Assembly (NCBI GenBank): GCA_937948815.1
Contig: CALFAM010000293.1
Location: forward strand, 1 to 39,255
Reading direction: 5' to 3'
Length of the DNA: 39,255 nucleotides
DNA from: an uncultured bacterium
GTDB lineage: Bacteria > Acidobacteriota > Thermoanaerobaculia > Multivoradales > J023
A program made the position numbers and the translations under genes. The notes beneath the pieces are model-generated. The model was not told the DNA's origin. It searched no databases and saw only the letters and a program-made list of their open reading frames with translations. This document shows, in pieces, positions 7,446 to 15,844 of the stretch (position 1 is its first letter; every line of letters begins with the position of its first letter).

Positions 7446-9962
7446 ATGGCAGCGGATTCCCCAGATCGTCCTGTGGGTGGGCCAACCAGCGAGGAGCCTG
7501 CCTCGGATACGTCATGCACCTCCGCCGAGACAGATGGCGGGTGCACCGACGACCGCACCGAGATTCAGCCGCGCCCCATCTCCACATCGCCCACACCAGC
7601 CACCGCGCGGCCGGTCGCCCACGAATCGGTCGCCCCGGTACCGGGCACGCCGACCGAAGATCACGAGGGACGCCGCCAGGCTTCGGCAATGCTGTTCGCG
7701 GACGACGCGAACGATCGCCCCCAGCGCATCGGTGCCTACGAGATCCTGGGCGTGTTGGGCGAGGGGGGCATGGGCACCGTCTACCTGGCCCAGCAGGTCG
7801 AGCCGCTCGCGCGACGAGTCGCCCTCAAGCTCATTCGTTCCAGCGGCCGCCCGAGCGCCGAACGCGTTCGGCGATTCCGTACCGAGGGGCAGGCACTGGC
7901 GCGCATGAGCCATCCGTCGATCGCCCAGGTCTTCGAGGCCGGCACCAGCTCCTTGGGCGAGCCGTTCATTGCCATGGAGCATGTGGCCGGCGACACGATC
8001 ACGGTCTATGCGGATCGGCATCGTCTCGACCTTGCCGCCCGTTTGCGGCTGTTCTCACGCGTCTGCGGCGGCATTCAACACGCCCACGAAAAGGCGGTGG
8101 TGCATCGTGACGTCAAACCCTCGAACGTGCTCGTCGCCGAGGTCGATGGCAGGGCCGTGCCCAAGATCATCGACTTCGGGATCGCCAAGACCCTCGACGT
8201 CGCGGACGAAGGCGGGGGGGCCACCGCCACCCGTCGCTGGATCGGCACGCCGGCCTACTTGAGCCCGGAAGCGATTCGCGGCCGCGACGCTGGGGCAGAC
8301 ATCGACACCCGGGCGGACATTTACAGCCTCGGCGTCCTACTCTTCGAGCTGCTGGTCGGCGAGCAGCCGTTCGGTACCGGCAGCAGCCTGTCGGTGCTGC
8401 GGCGCATCGTCGATCAAGACGTGCCGCGCCCGAGCACCTTCCTCCAGGGGCTCAGTCCTCGGAAACGGACCAAGCTCGGCCGCCGCCGCCACCTCGACCC
8501 GCGTGCGCACGCGCGGAGCCTGGCCCGCGACCTCGACTGGCTGGTGCTTCGCGCCATGGCGAAGAAACGACAGGATCGCTACGCGTCGGCCGCCGAGCTG
8601 GCCACCGACGTTCGGCGCTTCTTGCGCCACGAGCCGATTCTCGCGGGGCCGCCGAGCGCGCTCTACCGGGCCCGCAAATTCGTACGCCGTCATTTGCCCA
8701 GTGTCGTGGCAGCGTCGGTCGTGATCACGGCCCTGGTCGGGGGTTTTGCCCTGCGCAGCCACGAGGCGCGCCGTGCGAACTTCCAGGCTGCACGGGCCAG
8801 CCAGCAGGCCGAGGCCTCGCGGCAGGTATCCGATTTCCTGGTCAGCCTGTTCGAAGGCGCTGATCCGAGTGGTACCGGGACCGGTGGGCTCTCGGCACTG
8901 GAGCTGCTCGATCGCGGTGCGGAACGCATTGATGCCGAGCTGCGGGATCAGTCGTTGGTTCGTGCGCGGTTGCTGACCACGATCGGCAATGCCTACATCG
9001 AGCTCGGGCGCCTCGATCGTGCCGAACCGCTTCTGCGCGAGGCCGTGGCCAGCGGGGAAGGGTCTGCAGTTGGCGAGCCGCTGTTGGTTGTCGAGAGCCT
9101 TCAAGGGCTCGGAAGCGTGCTACTTCGCAGTGGTCGCTATGACGACGCCGAGGCGGTGTTCGAACGCGCTCGCGCCCGCGTCGATGCGGCGCCCGCGGCC
9201 GAAGAAGGGACACCTGCGGAAGCCGAACATCGAATTCTCGAATCGGGGGTGCTGACCGGGTTGGCCAGTGTCGAAAACGGCCGTGGCAATACGAAAGCCG
9301 CCGAGCCCTTACTGCGCCGGGCCTTGGCCTTGCGGGATGCATACGAGCCCGACAGTGCAGGGGTCGCGGCGATTCTCAACAACCTCGCCAACCTTTGCTT
9401 CGACGAACGGCGTTTCGACGAAGCGGAAGCGCTTCACCGGCGAGCGGTCGAAATCAAGGAAGCGCGTCTGGGTCCGGATCACTTCCATCTCGCCCAGAGC
9501 CTCAACAACCTGGCCAACGTCTACCTGGAACAAGGCGACCACGAGCGTGCCGAGCCGCTGCATCGTCGCGCGTTGGGGATCAAGCGGCGTGCACTGCCGG
9601 CGGATCACCTCGAGATCGGCGTCAGCCTGCACAATCTCGGTGATCTCGCGAGCAAGCGCGAAGCGTGGCAGGAGGCGGCGGATCGCTATGCCGAAGCCGC
9701 GGACGTGTTTGGTGGCGCGCTGCCCGAAGACCATCCTTTTCATGGCTACTCGGGTGTCGGCCTGGGGATGGCGAACCATCGGCTCGGACGCCTCGACGAA
9801 GCGGAAAGATGGTTCCATCGCGCCTACGTCCTGCGTGCCAGCTTGCCCGACGACAGCATCTACTGGAAGGAGGTCGTGGAAGGTTATGGCGCGTTGCTGC
9901 GGGAGCTCGGCAGAGAAGTGGACGCAGTCGCCCTCGAAACGCGCTCTTTGCCGCGCCCATGA
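7446..9962 (+). CDS. Membrane-anchored Ser/Thr protein kinase with TPR sensor region
   Basis: This 838-residue protein has a disordered, Pro/Thr-rich N-terminal tail (1-90), then a PknB-type kinase domain. It has a glycine loop GEGGMG near 105-110, Lys128 in VALKLI, HRD at 220-222 followed by VKPSN, DFG at 243-245 and SPE near 270. All catalytic residues are present. One membrane segment lies at about 416-436 and is followed by TPR repeats of the NLANLCFDERRFDEAEAL and NNLANVYLEQGDHERAEPL kind to near residue 810. The TPR part should be periplasmic if the kinase is cytoplasmic. The ATG at 7446 is preceded at 6 nt by GGGAGG; the frame is open further upstream to 7260, but that would overlap the hydrolase gene start. 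It is divergent from the hydrolase, and its targets are unknown. Confidence 0.88.
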   Translation: MAADSPDRPVGGPTSEEPASDTSCTSAETDGGCTDDRTEIQPRPISTSPTPATARPVAHESVAPVPGTPTEDHEGRRQASAMLFADDANDRPQRIGAYEILGVLGEGGMGTVYLAQQVEPLARRVALKLIRSSGRPSAERVRRFRTEGQALARMSHPSIAQVFEAGTSSLGEPFIAMEHVAGDTITVYADRHRLDLAARLRLFSRVCGGIQHAHEKAVVHRDVKPSNVLVAEVDGRAVPKIIDFGIAKTLDVADEGGGATATRRWIGTPAYLSPEAIRGRDAGADIDTRADIYSLGVLLFELLVGEQPFGTGSSLSVLRRIVDQDVPRPSTFLQGLSPRKRTKLGRRRHLDPRAHARSLARDLDWLVLRAMAKKRQDRYASAAELATDVRRFLRHEPILAGPPSALYRARKFVRRHLPSVVAASVVITALVGGFALRSHEARRANFQAARASQQAEASRQVSDFLVSLFEGADPSGTGTGGLSALELLDRGAERIDAELRDQSLVRARLLTTIGNAYIELGRLDRAEPLLREAVASGEGSAVGEPLLVVESLQGLGSVLLRSGRYDDAEAVFERARARVDAAPAAEEGTPAEAEHRILESGVLTGLASVENGRGNTKAAEPLLRRALALRDAYEPDSAGVAAILNNLANLCFDERRFDEAEALHRRAVEIKEARLGPDHFHLAQSLNNLANVYLEQGDHERAEPLHRRALGIKRRALPADHLEIGVSLHNLGDLASKREAWQEAADRYAEAADVFGGALPEDHPFHGYSGVGLGMANHRLGRLDEAERWFHRAYVLRASLPDDSIYWKEVVEGYGALLRELGREVDAVALETRSLPRP

Positions 9963-10522
9963 GGTCGGTGGCCGCGGCAGACCGCTCGCCGCCAGATGAT
10001 CGCGTCCTGCCAGCACGAGCTTTCGTGCGGAATCTTCGACGATCGCCGAATTGCCTGCGGACGTCCGCCTCGATTCAGCTCGCAAACGCATAGTTCTCGC
10101 GGGCAGCAAGCTCTCGCCGTGCGCCATGTTCACGACCACACCCATCGCATCCCGGCCGAGCTGACCCGTCCGCAAAACGTTGCGCGTTCTCGACCGTGAC
10201 CTCAGCCTCCTTCCCCGGTGACATCCACCCTTCGCGACCTCCCGCGAAGGACATGCGAAGGTCGCGCGAAGGCCGCGCGAAGTATCCTGCGGCCAGCTCC
10301 TTCTAGCCTTTCTCTACCGTCGGTCCTCGACGGCGAATCGCCCAAATGGGCTTTCGAGTAAGCATCGGCCGTGCGTTGTCCACGCGGTCGAACCTTCCGG
10401 ATGCGAGGCTGCGTCGTGTGGTCTCGCAACGATTTGGGAGCACCGCTCCTGAACGCCGAGGTGCGAGGTCGGGTTGCGCCTCGGGCATCACCTTCATCCC
10501 GACATGGAGAGAGGAACAAACC
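9963..10522. other. Long intergenic region before the protease gene
   Basis: No gene is supported in these 560 bases; open frames are short or antisense and low-complexity. The middle holds a GC-rich hairpin with short repeats (10229-10282). The last 200 bases presumably contain the promoter and leader of the protease gene, whose ribosome site GAGAGGAA lies just before the ATG. Confidence 0.45.
10229..10282. repeat. Hairpin followed by 11-bp tandem repeat
   Basis: CCTTCGCG at 10229-10236 and CGCGAAGG at 10243-10250 form a perfect 8-bp stem with a 6-base loop. Directly after it, GCGAAGGTCGC (10255-10265) and GCGAAGGCCGC (10266-10276) are tandem near-copies, followed by GCGAAG. The GCGAAGG core is thus present several times in both orientations. 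It has no T-run, so it is not an obvious intrinsic terminator. Confidence 0.5.
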
Positions 10523-11716
10523 ATGAAGCTTCATTCGAATCGCTTCGGAGCCCTCGTGGCATTGGCGATCGCAGCGCTCTTGCTGCCGGCCGTGGCTGGC
10601 GCCCAGGCTGCTGGCAACGCTGATGAGTTCTACACGATCGACGACGAGTACCGGGACATCTCCCGGGAATTCCCCGGCTTTGGCGGGCTCTTCGTCGACG
10701 AAGAAGGCGTCGCCAACATCTACGTGACCGAAGGAGCCGAGCGCAGCCAGTTCGGTCGCCTGGCCGAGGGTGAGATCAACTTCCTGCCCGCCAAGTACAC
10801 CTGGAGCGAGCTTTTCGACGTCCGCCAGCGCGTCAACGACGTGATGGCCGAGCCTGGCGTGGTCTTCCTCGATATCGACGAGCGGGTCAACCGCGTCGTG
10901 ATCGGCGTGAGCGATGCGGAGGCGGCCGACAAGCGCAGCGCGCGCGGTGCTGACATCGCCCGTCGCTACGGTGTCGATGCGGGTGCGGTCACGATCGTCC
11001 AAACGGCTCCGGTCGAGCGGATGGTCAGCCTTCGCGATCAGCGTCGGCCCATGCCCGGCGGCATGCAGATCGAGTTCCCCGGTTTCCTCTGCACGCTCGG
11101 CTTCGTCATTCGCCAGGGCAGCACCCGCGGTTTCGTGACCAACTCGCACTGCACCAACACCCAGGGCGGCAATCAGAACACGCCGTATACCCAGGGCGGC
11201 GGCTCGACCATCGCCCGCGAGATCCGCGATCCGGGCTATGGCAGCATCAGTGGTTGCCCGAGTGGTCGTCGCTGCCGGCGCAGTGACAGCGCCATGGCGC
11301 GGTTCAACAACAACAGCAACACCCTCGGTCAGTTCGCCCGCATCGCCCGTCCGACCTGCCGCAACTGTGGCAACCTGACGATCGCCAACAACGGCAACCT
11401 TCGCTTCAACATCACGGCCTCGGGCAACAGCGGCGGCACCCTCCACAAGGTCGGTCGCACCACGGGCTGGACCTCGGGTCCGAAAGTCGGTACCTGCCAG
11501 ACCACCAACGTCGCCCAAACGAACATCACGTTGATCTGCCAGGATCGCGTGCGCGCCGGTGTCAACAGCGGTGACAGCGGCTCGCCCGTCTTCCGTCGGA
11601 CCGGCGGTTCCAACACTCGCCTCGTCGGCATCCTCTGGGGCGGTGGCGGAGGTGACTTCGTCTACAGCCCGATTGCCAACGTCCGCCAGGAGCTTGGCAA
11701 CTTCTCGGTCAACTGA
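10523..11716 (+). CDS. Secreted trypsin-fold (S1/alpha-lytic-like) serine protease
   Basis: This 397-residue precursor has a signal peptide of about 27 residues ending in AVAGAQA. A probable pro-region (about 30-170) follows, with FLDIDERVNRVVIGV similar to an inhibitory pro-domain. The protease domain carries His209 in TNSHC, Asp255 in RRSDSAMARF and Ser352 in NSGDSGSPVF, which together make a complete catalytic triad. Cys pairs (C-T near 210, CPSGRRC near 250, CRNC near 283, and further Cys) suggest disulfides and extracellular action. The residue before SHC is Asn where chymotrypsin-like enzymes usually have Ala (TAxHC). ATG at 10523 follows GAGAGGAA and begins the signal peptide; upstream in-frame residues are rejected. 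It appears to be a single-gene unit ending in the hairpin at 11735. Confidence 0.85.
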   Translation: MKLHSNRFGALVALAIAALLLPAVAGAQAAGNADEFYTIDDEYRDISREFPGFGGLFVDEEGVANIYVTEGAERSQFGRLAEGEINFLPAKYTWSELFDVRQRVNDVMAEPGVVFLDIDERVNRVVIGVSDAEAADKRSARGADIARRYGVDAGAVTIVQTAPVERMVSLRDQRRPMPGGMQIEFPGFLCTLGFVIRQGSTRGFVTNSHCTNTQGGNQNTPYTQGGGSTIAREIRDPGYGSISGCPSGRRCRRSDSAMARFNNNSNTLGQFARIARPTCRNCGNLTIANNGNLRFNITASGNSGGTLHKVGRTTGWTSGPKVGTCQTTNVAQTNITLICQDRVRAGVNSGDSGSPVFRRTGGSNTRLVGILWGGGGGDFVYSPIANVRQELGNFSVN

Positions 11717-11734
11717 TCCCGGAAGATCGATCGA

Positions 11735-11764
11735 GCGCCCCGGCGGCTGTGGCTGCCGGGGCGC
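11735..11764 (+). terminator. Strong GC hairpin after protease gene
   Basis: GCGCCCCGGC (11735-11744) and GCCGGGGCGC (11755-11764) form a perfect 10-bp stem with a 10-base loop, 18 bases after the protease stop. No T-run follows, so it may act as a partial or Rho-assisted terminator or as a 3'-end stabiliser. It also lies 40 bases downstream of the convergent gene's end. Confidence 0.6.
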
Positions 11765-11803
11765 ATTCGCATGTGAACAAAAAGGCGCTGGTGGCGAGTG
11801 TGG

Positions 11804-14074
11804 TCAAGGGCGCTCGATTCGAAAGTGATTCTCTGCAGTAACAACCGCGTTCTCGGAAGCGTCGGTGGCGCGTAGGGTGAGTCGGTAGTTTCCAGCGCGC
11901 AGGCCATGGGTGGCGATGCTGCCGATCAGTTGATCGCGAGCGCCTACTTCCGAGGAACGGTCGCCAAGTGAAACTCGACCGGGGTGACGGGTACCTTGCG
12001 CGTCGACCACCTCACCGGTGATCCGCGCGTCGGACATGGGTGAGGGAGATCCTTCAGGAGCCGTGAGAACAAAGGAGAGCGAGCTGCCCGGCGTTACCTG
12101 GGGGGCCGGAGCGGGCACGAAGCTACGCTCGCCGAGCACGAAGGGATCGCCGACAAGGGCGCGGTCACGCGTTAGCAGCCATGAATTCGTGGCGTCGAGC
12201 CACAAGGGTTGCGGCCACGAAGTTGTTGCGTCAGCGGGGACGATCAGTGATTGTGAGGCGAGGAACGCACGTGGGGCGCCTCGGCGTCGGACCAAGGTAC
12301 GCAGCCGATAGGGGCCTGGTGGTAGCGTGAGCTGCGTGACATGACGCAGGCCCGTTGCCGCGAGGCGCTTTCGGACGTCCGCGAGATCAAAACGCATTGA
12401 GTCGATCACGAGATCACGAACCTCTCCGTCCGACGCCAGGGCGTAGACGTGTATGTCGACCTCGATGCGTTCGGCTCTCGGTGCAAGGTCCGCGAGCAGG
12501 TCAAGACCATCCACTTGAATGACAAGCGGGACGATGTGGTCGTCTCTCGGCGACGCGACCGCAAGCAAGGTCACGTCCAGGTCGTGACGCTCTCGATCAC
12601 CGAGGAGCAGCTCGGCGTCCGCGAGGCGGCGTTCGATATCCGTATTCTGATCCAGAGGCTTGGGGGCAAAATAGCCACGACGGTGGCGAATCCTGGCTCT
12701 GGGAAGGTCATCGCGCAGCTTGACTTTGATCTTTCGAAAGGCGCCGTCGGCGGCAATGTCGCTGCGTTCGAAGCTCAGGTGATAGGTGACGCTGGTGCGC
12801 TCGATCAGTCGAGCTGTCGCGCGACCGATCGCGTTCTCGTTCTCGATGATCCAGCCGCCGGTTTCTTCGGCGAGATGAAAGAGTGCATCGGCGGAGAATC
12901 CGCGCATCTCCGGCGAAGACGGTAGCCCTGTCGGTCCGCTGAACGCTTGTTTGATGTTGCCACTGGCGGCCGGCACGCCGTCGAGGTCGATCGCCTGAAT
13001 GATCCAGCCGCTTCGTTCGAACGCCTCGAACATGGCGTGGAGCGCTCGGGTGACACGGGCGTTGAGGAGCAGGCTCGGCGGAAATCCCTCTGAAACAAGA
13101 ATGAGGTGTTTGTCGCCCTCCACGTCACCCAGGAGCGTGACGAGCTCAGCAAACTGTTTCGTCATGCGGATGACCCGGCTGATCGCGTCTCCTTCGGCAA
13201 GCTTCCGTGTGAGCTCGAGTGGGTCGTTGTTGACAACCCTTTCCACACCACCCACATCGAAATCAGCGCGCAGGGCTCGACGGTCTTCCACCCGCCGGCT
13301 GCCGTCGTCGAGAATCGAGGCTCCGAGATCGCCGCGGGCTTGTTCCGCGCCGAAGACATGAGACGGGCCGGCGAGGGCCAGTGCTGCTCTGGGGCCGAAG
13401 TGGTCGAGCAGCTCCTGAAGCTCGCCCTTTCGGCCGGACGCTCGGGTCGGTTGCAGATGGGAAAGCGCTGTGGCGGCCGTTCGGATACCCTGGCGACTGC
13501 CATCCACAATGGCCTGAACCAGGTCCAATGTACCTTCATGTATCGGCCGACGATCGGTCAGGCCAGAGAGCATCTGTATGCTGCCATCAAAGACCGCCAC
13601 GGCCGCACGGTCGTGGGGATGAAGCTGTGCGGTGAGCATCGTTCGGATGCCATCGATGGAACGAGCCAGTAGGCCTGGTCGGCTGTAGACCGCGTCGAAG
13701 AGCACGACGAAGCTTCTTCCCACCGGCTGTGCTGGAAGATCGGAGGCTAGCGGTGCCGCAACGCCGTCCCGCTCGCCGGCTGAGCCGGGATGCGGCACGT
13801 CGGTGCTTGGCCGCCTCAGATCGCGGACGTCGAATCCGGTGAGCGTCTGCTCGACGCCGTCATCCAGCACGACGAAGTCGTTGGCCGTCAGACCGAGCAC
13901 GGGCGAGCCCTTGCGGATCACCCGGACCGGAATGTCGACCGCGACGACCGAGATCTCTTCGGTGAAGTGTCGTTCTTGCGGGGCCGGCGGCGCGGTGGAC
14001 GCAAGGTCCGCCATGAGCGTGAAGAAGAGCCACAGCATGATGTGTGAACGAGCGAAGTTCGGGCCCTGAGTCAT
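11804..14074 (-). CDS. VWFA-related acidobacterial domain protein (TIGR03436-like), exported
   Basis: This is a 756-residue protein. Residues 1-28 are hydrophobic with an Ala-rich end and look like a signal peptide. Residues 40-85 (VVAVDIPVRVI, GLTANDFVVLDDGVEQTLTGFDV) are the hallmark leader of the TIGR03436 family, where a V-x-V-D strand is followed by DF-x-L-x-DDG. A von Willebrand A domain follows from about residue 120, with Asp127 in VVLFDAVYS at the usual metal-site position. The canonical DxSxS is not intact, so metal binding is uncertain. The domain continues through HLILVSEGFPP and ends near TARLIERTSVTYHLSF. The C-terminal 300 residues are beta-rich. AGGAG stands 7 nt before ATG 14074. 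The gene is divergent from the SYLF gene; its role is unknown and it is probably in the periplasm or at the cell surface. Confidence 0.85.
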   Translation of the reverse strand: MTQGPNFARSHIMLWLFFTLMADLASTAPPAPQERHFTEEISVVAVDIPVRVIRKGSPVLGLTANDFVVLDDGVEQTLTGFDVRDLRRPSTDVPHPGSAGERDGVAAPLASDLPAQPVGRSFVVLFDAVYSRPGLLARSIDGIRTMLTAQLHPHDRAAVAVFDGSIQMLSGLTDRRPIHEGTLDLVQAIVDGSRQGIRTAATALSHLQPTRASGRKGELQELLDHFGPRAALALAGPSHVFGAEQARGDLGASILDDGSRRVEDRRALRADFDVGGVERVVNNDPLELTRKLAEGDAISRVIRMTKQFAELVTLLGDVEGDKHLILVSEGFPPSLLLNARVTRALHAMFEAFERSGWIIQAIDLDGVPAASGNIKQAFSGPTGLPSSPEMRGFSADALFHLAEETGGWIIENENAIGRATARLIERTSVTYHLSFERSDIAADGAFRKIKVKLRDDLPRARIRHRRGYFAPKPLDQNTDIERRLADAELLLGDRERHDLDVTLLAVASPRDDHIVPLVIQVDGLDLLADLAPRAERIEVDIHVYALASDGEVRDLVIDSMRFDLADVRKRLAATGLRHVTQLTLPPGPYRLRTLVRRRGAPRAFLASQSLIVPADATTSWPQPLWLDATNSWLLTRDRALVGDPFVLGERSFVPAPAPQVTPGSSLSFVLTAPEGSPSPMSDARITGEVVDAQGTRHPGRVSLGDRSSEVGARDQLIGSIATHGLRAGNYRLTLRATDASENAVVTAENHFRIERP

Positions 14075-14355
14075 GAAGAATCTCCTGATGTCGGAGTTCC
14101 TGAGTAGCAAGAGCAATGCCGGGCCTGTAAACACTCCTCGCGTGCAGAAAGAGGCCTCGTCGTCGCCCATGCAGGACGCGCTGTCTCCTGCAGGATTCAC
14201 GGGTGCGACGGCGAACGGAGCTGCGACGGGATGCGTGGCATGCGCTGTTCGGGGGACGGTAGGGTCCTTGGGTTGCCCGCGTAGGAGCTGCCGACCTCCA
14301 CGAGGTGGTGATGCGGCGGCAAACGATGGGGGGCGAAAACGATAGGCTAGGCCGC

Positions 14356-14922
14356 ATGAACAGATCCACGATGACGACCCGGGCCCGAGCCGCAATGGTT
14401 GTGACCTTCCTGGCCCTGCTATCGAGCATCCACGTAGCAGCAGATAGCAAGGACGACAAGCGGCGCAAGCTCGATCAGCAGACGAAGGAAGTTCTCGACC
14501 AGGTGCTCGGGGAGAGTGAAGAGGCACGGGAGCTCTTCGGCAAAGCCGTTGGCTATGCGGTGTTCTCCAATACCAAGGCAGCACTCGGTGTCAGCGGTGG
14601 CGCGGGGCGCGGTATTGCGATCGACAAGTCGTCTGGCGAACGTACGTATATGAAAATGGGTACCGCGGGCATTGGATTTGGAATTGGTGTCAAAACTTTT
14701 CACATTGTGATGCTGTTCGAGAATCCGACCGTATTCACCAACTTCGTCGAGAAGGGGTGGCAGGGCGATGCGCAGGCCGGTGCTGCTGCCGGCACGAAGG
14801 GCGCGGCAGCCAAGACCACGTTCCACAACGGCATGGCGGTCTTCGTGCGGTCGAAGAAGGGCCTGATGGCGAGTGCCGACATCTCCGGAACCAAGTATTG
14901 GAAGAGCAAGCTCAACGACTGA
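14356..14922 (+). CDS. Exported SYLF (YSC84-type) domain protein
   Basis: This 188-residue protein has a signal peptide (LALLSSIHVAA, about residues 14-30) and then a single SYLF domain: FGKAVGYAVFSNTKAALGVSGGAGRGIAID, TYMKMGTAGIGFGIGVKTFHIVMLFEN, and a C-terminal FHNGMAVFVRSKKGLMASADISGTKYW. SYLF domains bind lipids or phosphoinositides in eukaryotes. Bacterial members are periplasmic or outer-membrane-associated proteins of unclear function. The ATG at 14356 is used because it starts the signal peptide; ATG 14371 is an alternative. The gene is divergent from the TIGR03436 gene with a 281-bp shared upstream region, and it is followed by a palindromic terminator. Confidence 0.87.
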   Translation: MNRSTMTTRARAAMVVTFLALLSSIHVAADSKDDKRRKLDQQTKEVLDQVLGESEEARELFGKAVGYAVFSNTKAALGVSGGAGRGIAIDKSSGERTYMKMGTAGIGFGIGVKTFHIVMLFENPTVFTNFVEKGWQGDAQAGAAAGTKGAAAKTTFHNGMAVFVRSKKGLMASADISGTKYWKSKLND

Positions 14923-15144
14923 GATGGCTGGCTGACGACGCGGGCGATCGACACCGAGGCTCTTTTTGCTCTGCTGTCGCCCAAAGGGGCACTGGCGCGA
15001 GGAGATCGTCCAGGTGTTCGGCAGTCGCGGACTGCCAACGAAGAACCGGTCGAAGCGGCGCGCTCGAAACCAAGGAGCGCGACCCGAGAATGTGTCGCAG
15101 CGCGTGACGACTGAGGCCGGTCGCCCGCGAGGGCGGGGTAAGGA

Positions 15145-15170
15145 AAAGGGGCGGCACGTGCCGCCCCTTT
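15145..15170. terminator. 26-bp perfect palindrome, bidirectional terminator
   Basis: AAAGGGGCGGCAC and GTGCCGCCCCTTT are exact reverse complements with no loop bases between them. The arms begin with an A-run and end with a T-run, so the RNA hairpin is followed by U residues in both directions. It lies between the convergent ends of the SYLF gene (14922) and the Cys-rich gene (15194), exactly where a shared terminator is needed. Confidence 0.85.
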
Positions 15171-15193
15171 GTGCGTCATGGGTGATCCATCGA

Positions 15194-15649
15194 TCAGCCG
15201 ATGGGCAGTGTGTTGGGGCTCCGGCACGACCATGAGCACGTGCACTTGGTGGTGTTCGACGGGCACCCGCTGCCGCCTGGAAGCGAGCAGTTGATCGACC
15301 GTGGTGTGTTGCCGTTGGCGCAGGTGATGTCGCCGTTGGCGAGTCCGAAAGCCTCACACGAAGCAGAGGTGCCACCGCTTAGGCTCGAGTCGCAAAAGGT
15401 CGCCTCGTGGGGGCCTCCGACCACCATCGGACCCTGCGACTGCGCTGCCATCGGCGTCATGTTCGCCATCTGCTCGGACGCGGGTGCGCAGTCACGCTTG
15501 GGCAGTGCTTGGGGGCCGGCGTCGATCGGAGCTGGTTTTACGACCACGGTTTCATGGTCTGTGACTTGGTCATCCGCGGTCACTGAGATGCCGAGGCTCA
15601 GCAGTCCGAGGGCCGCGAGGGCGAGAGCAATGCGAGCGATCTTCTTCAT
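15194..15649 (-). CDS. Small secreted cysteine-rich protein, unknown
   Basis: This 151-residue protein begins MKKIARIALALAALGLLSL and has a cleavage-like region near residue 25 (SVTADD). The mature part has nine cysteines, concentrated in the last 55 residues: single Cys in FCDS, SCEAF and TCANG, then a dense tail NCSLPGGSGC and KCTCSWSC. No family is recognised. The Cys density suggests disulfides or a metal-binding cluster outside the cytoplasm. The middle segment (NMTPMAAQSQGPMVVGG) is rich in Met, Gln and Gly. The start at 15649 has GGAG spaced correctly, and upstream in-frame sequence is rejected. The divergent neighbour at 15845 is also exported and also ends in a CTC tail. Confidence 0.72.
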   Translation of the reverse strand: MKKIARIALALAALGLLSLGISVTADDQVTDHETVVVKPAPIDAGPQALPKRDCAPASEQMANMTPMAAQSQGPMVVGGPHEATFCDSSLSGGTSASCEAFGLANGDITCANGNTPRSINCSLPGGSGCPSNTTKCTCSWSCRSPNTLPIG

Positions 15650-15765
15650 AGGAGCTCCTTTTCGATCGAGGTCGTAGGTCGGTCGGGTTGTGGTGTGGCA
15701 TGAATGCCGGTTCTCTCTCATCCGTGCAAGGCAGACCGAGAACGGGTCAGGAAAAGAAACGGTTG

Positions 15766-15786
15766 GCGGCCTGAGCCGCTTTTCTT
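15766..15786 (+). promoter_or_regulatory. Hairpin with T-run in leader of the 15845 gene
   Basis: GCGGC (15766-15770) and GCCGC (15775-15779) enclose CTGA and are followed by TTTTCTT. On the plus strand this has the form of a small intrinsic terminator, about 60 bases before the GTG start at 15845, with no plus-strand gene upstream for which it would be the normal end. It could attenuate the leader transcript or simply block read-through. The stem has only five pairs, so it is weak. Confidence 0.35.
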
Positions 15787-15844
15787 CCGAACTGCACGGA
15801 CGGATTGACGACACTTGTTTCACCGATGCGACGAGGAGAATCTT

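Noticed and set aside
10346..10522. Upstream extension of the protease frame
   Set aside because: It would bury the signal peptide at residue 60; GAGAGGAA directly precedes ATG 10523.
10202..11518. 438-codon minus-strand frame opposite the protease gene
   Set aside because: It mirrors the codon pattern of the plus-strand gene (GC-rich third positions) and has no domain, while the plus strand has a full catalytic triad.
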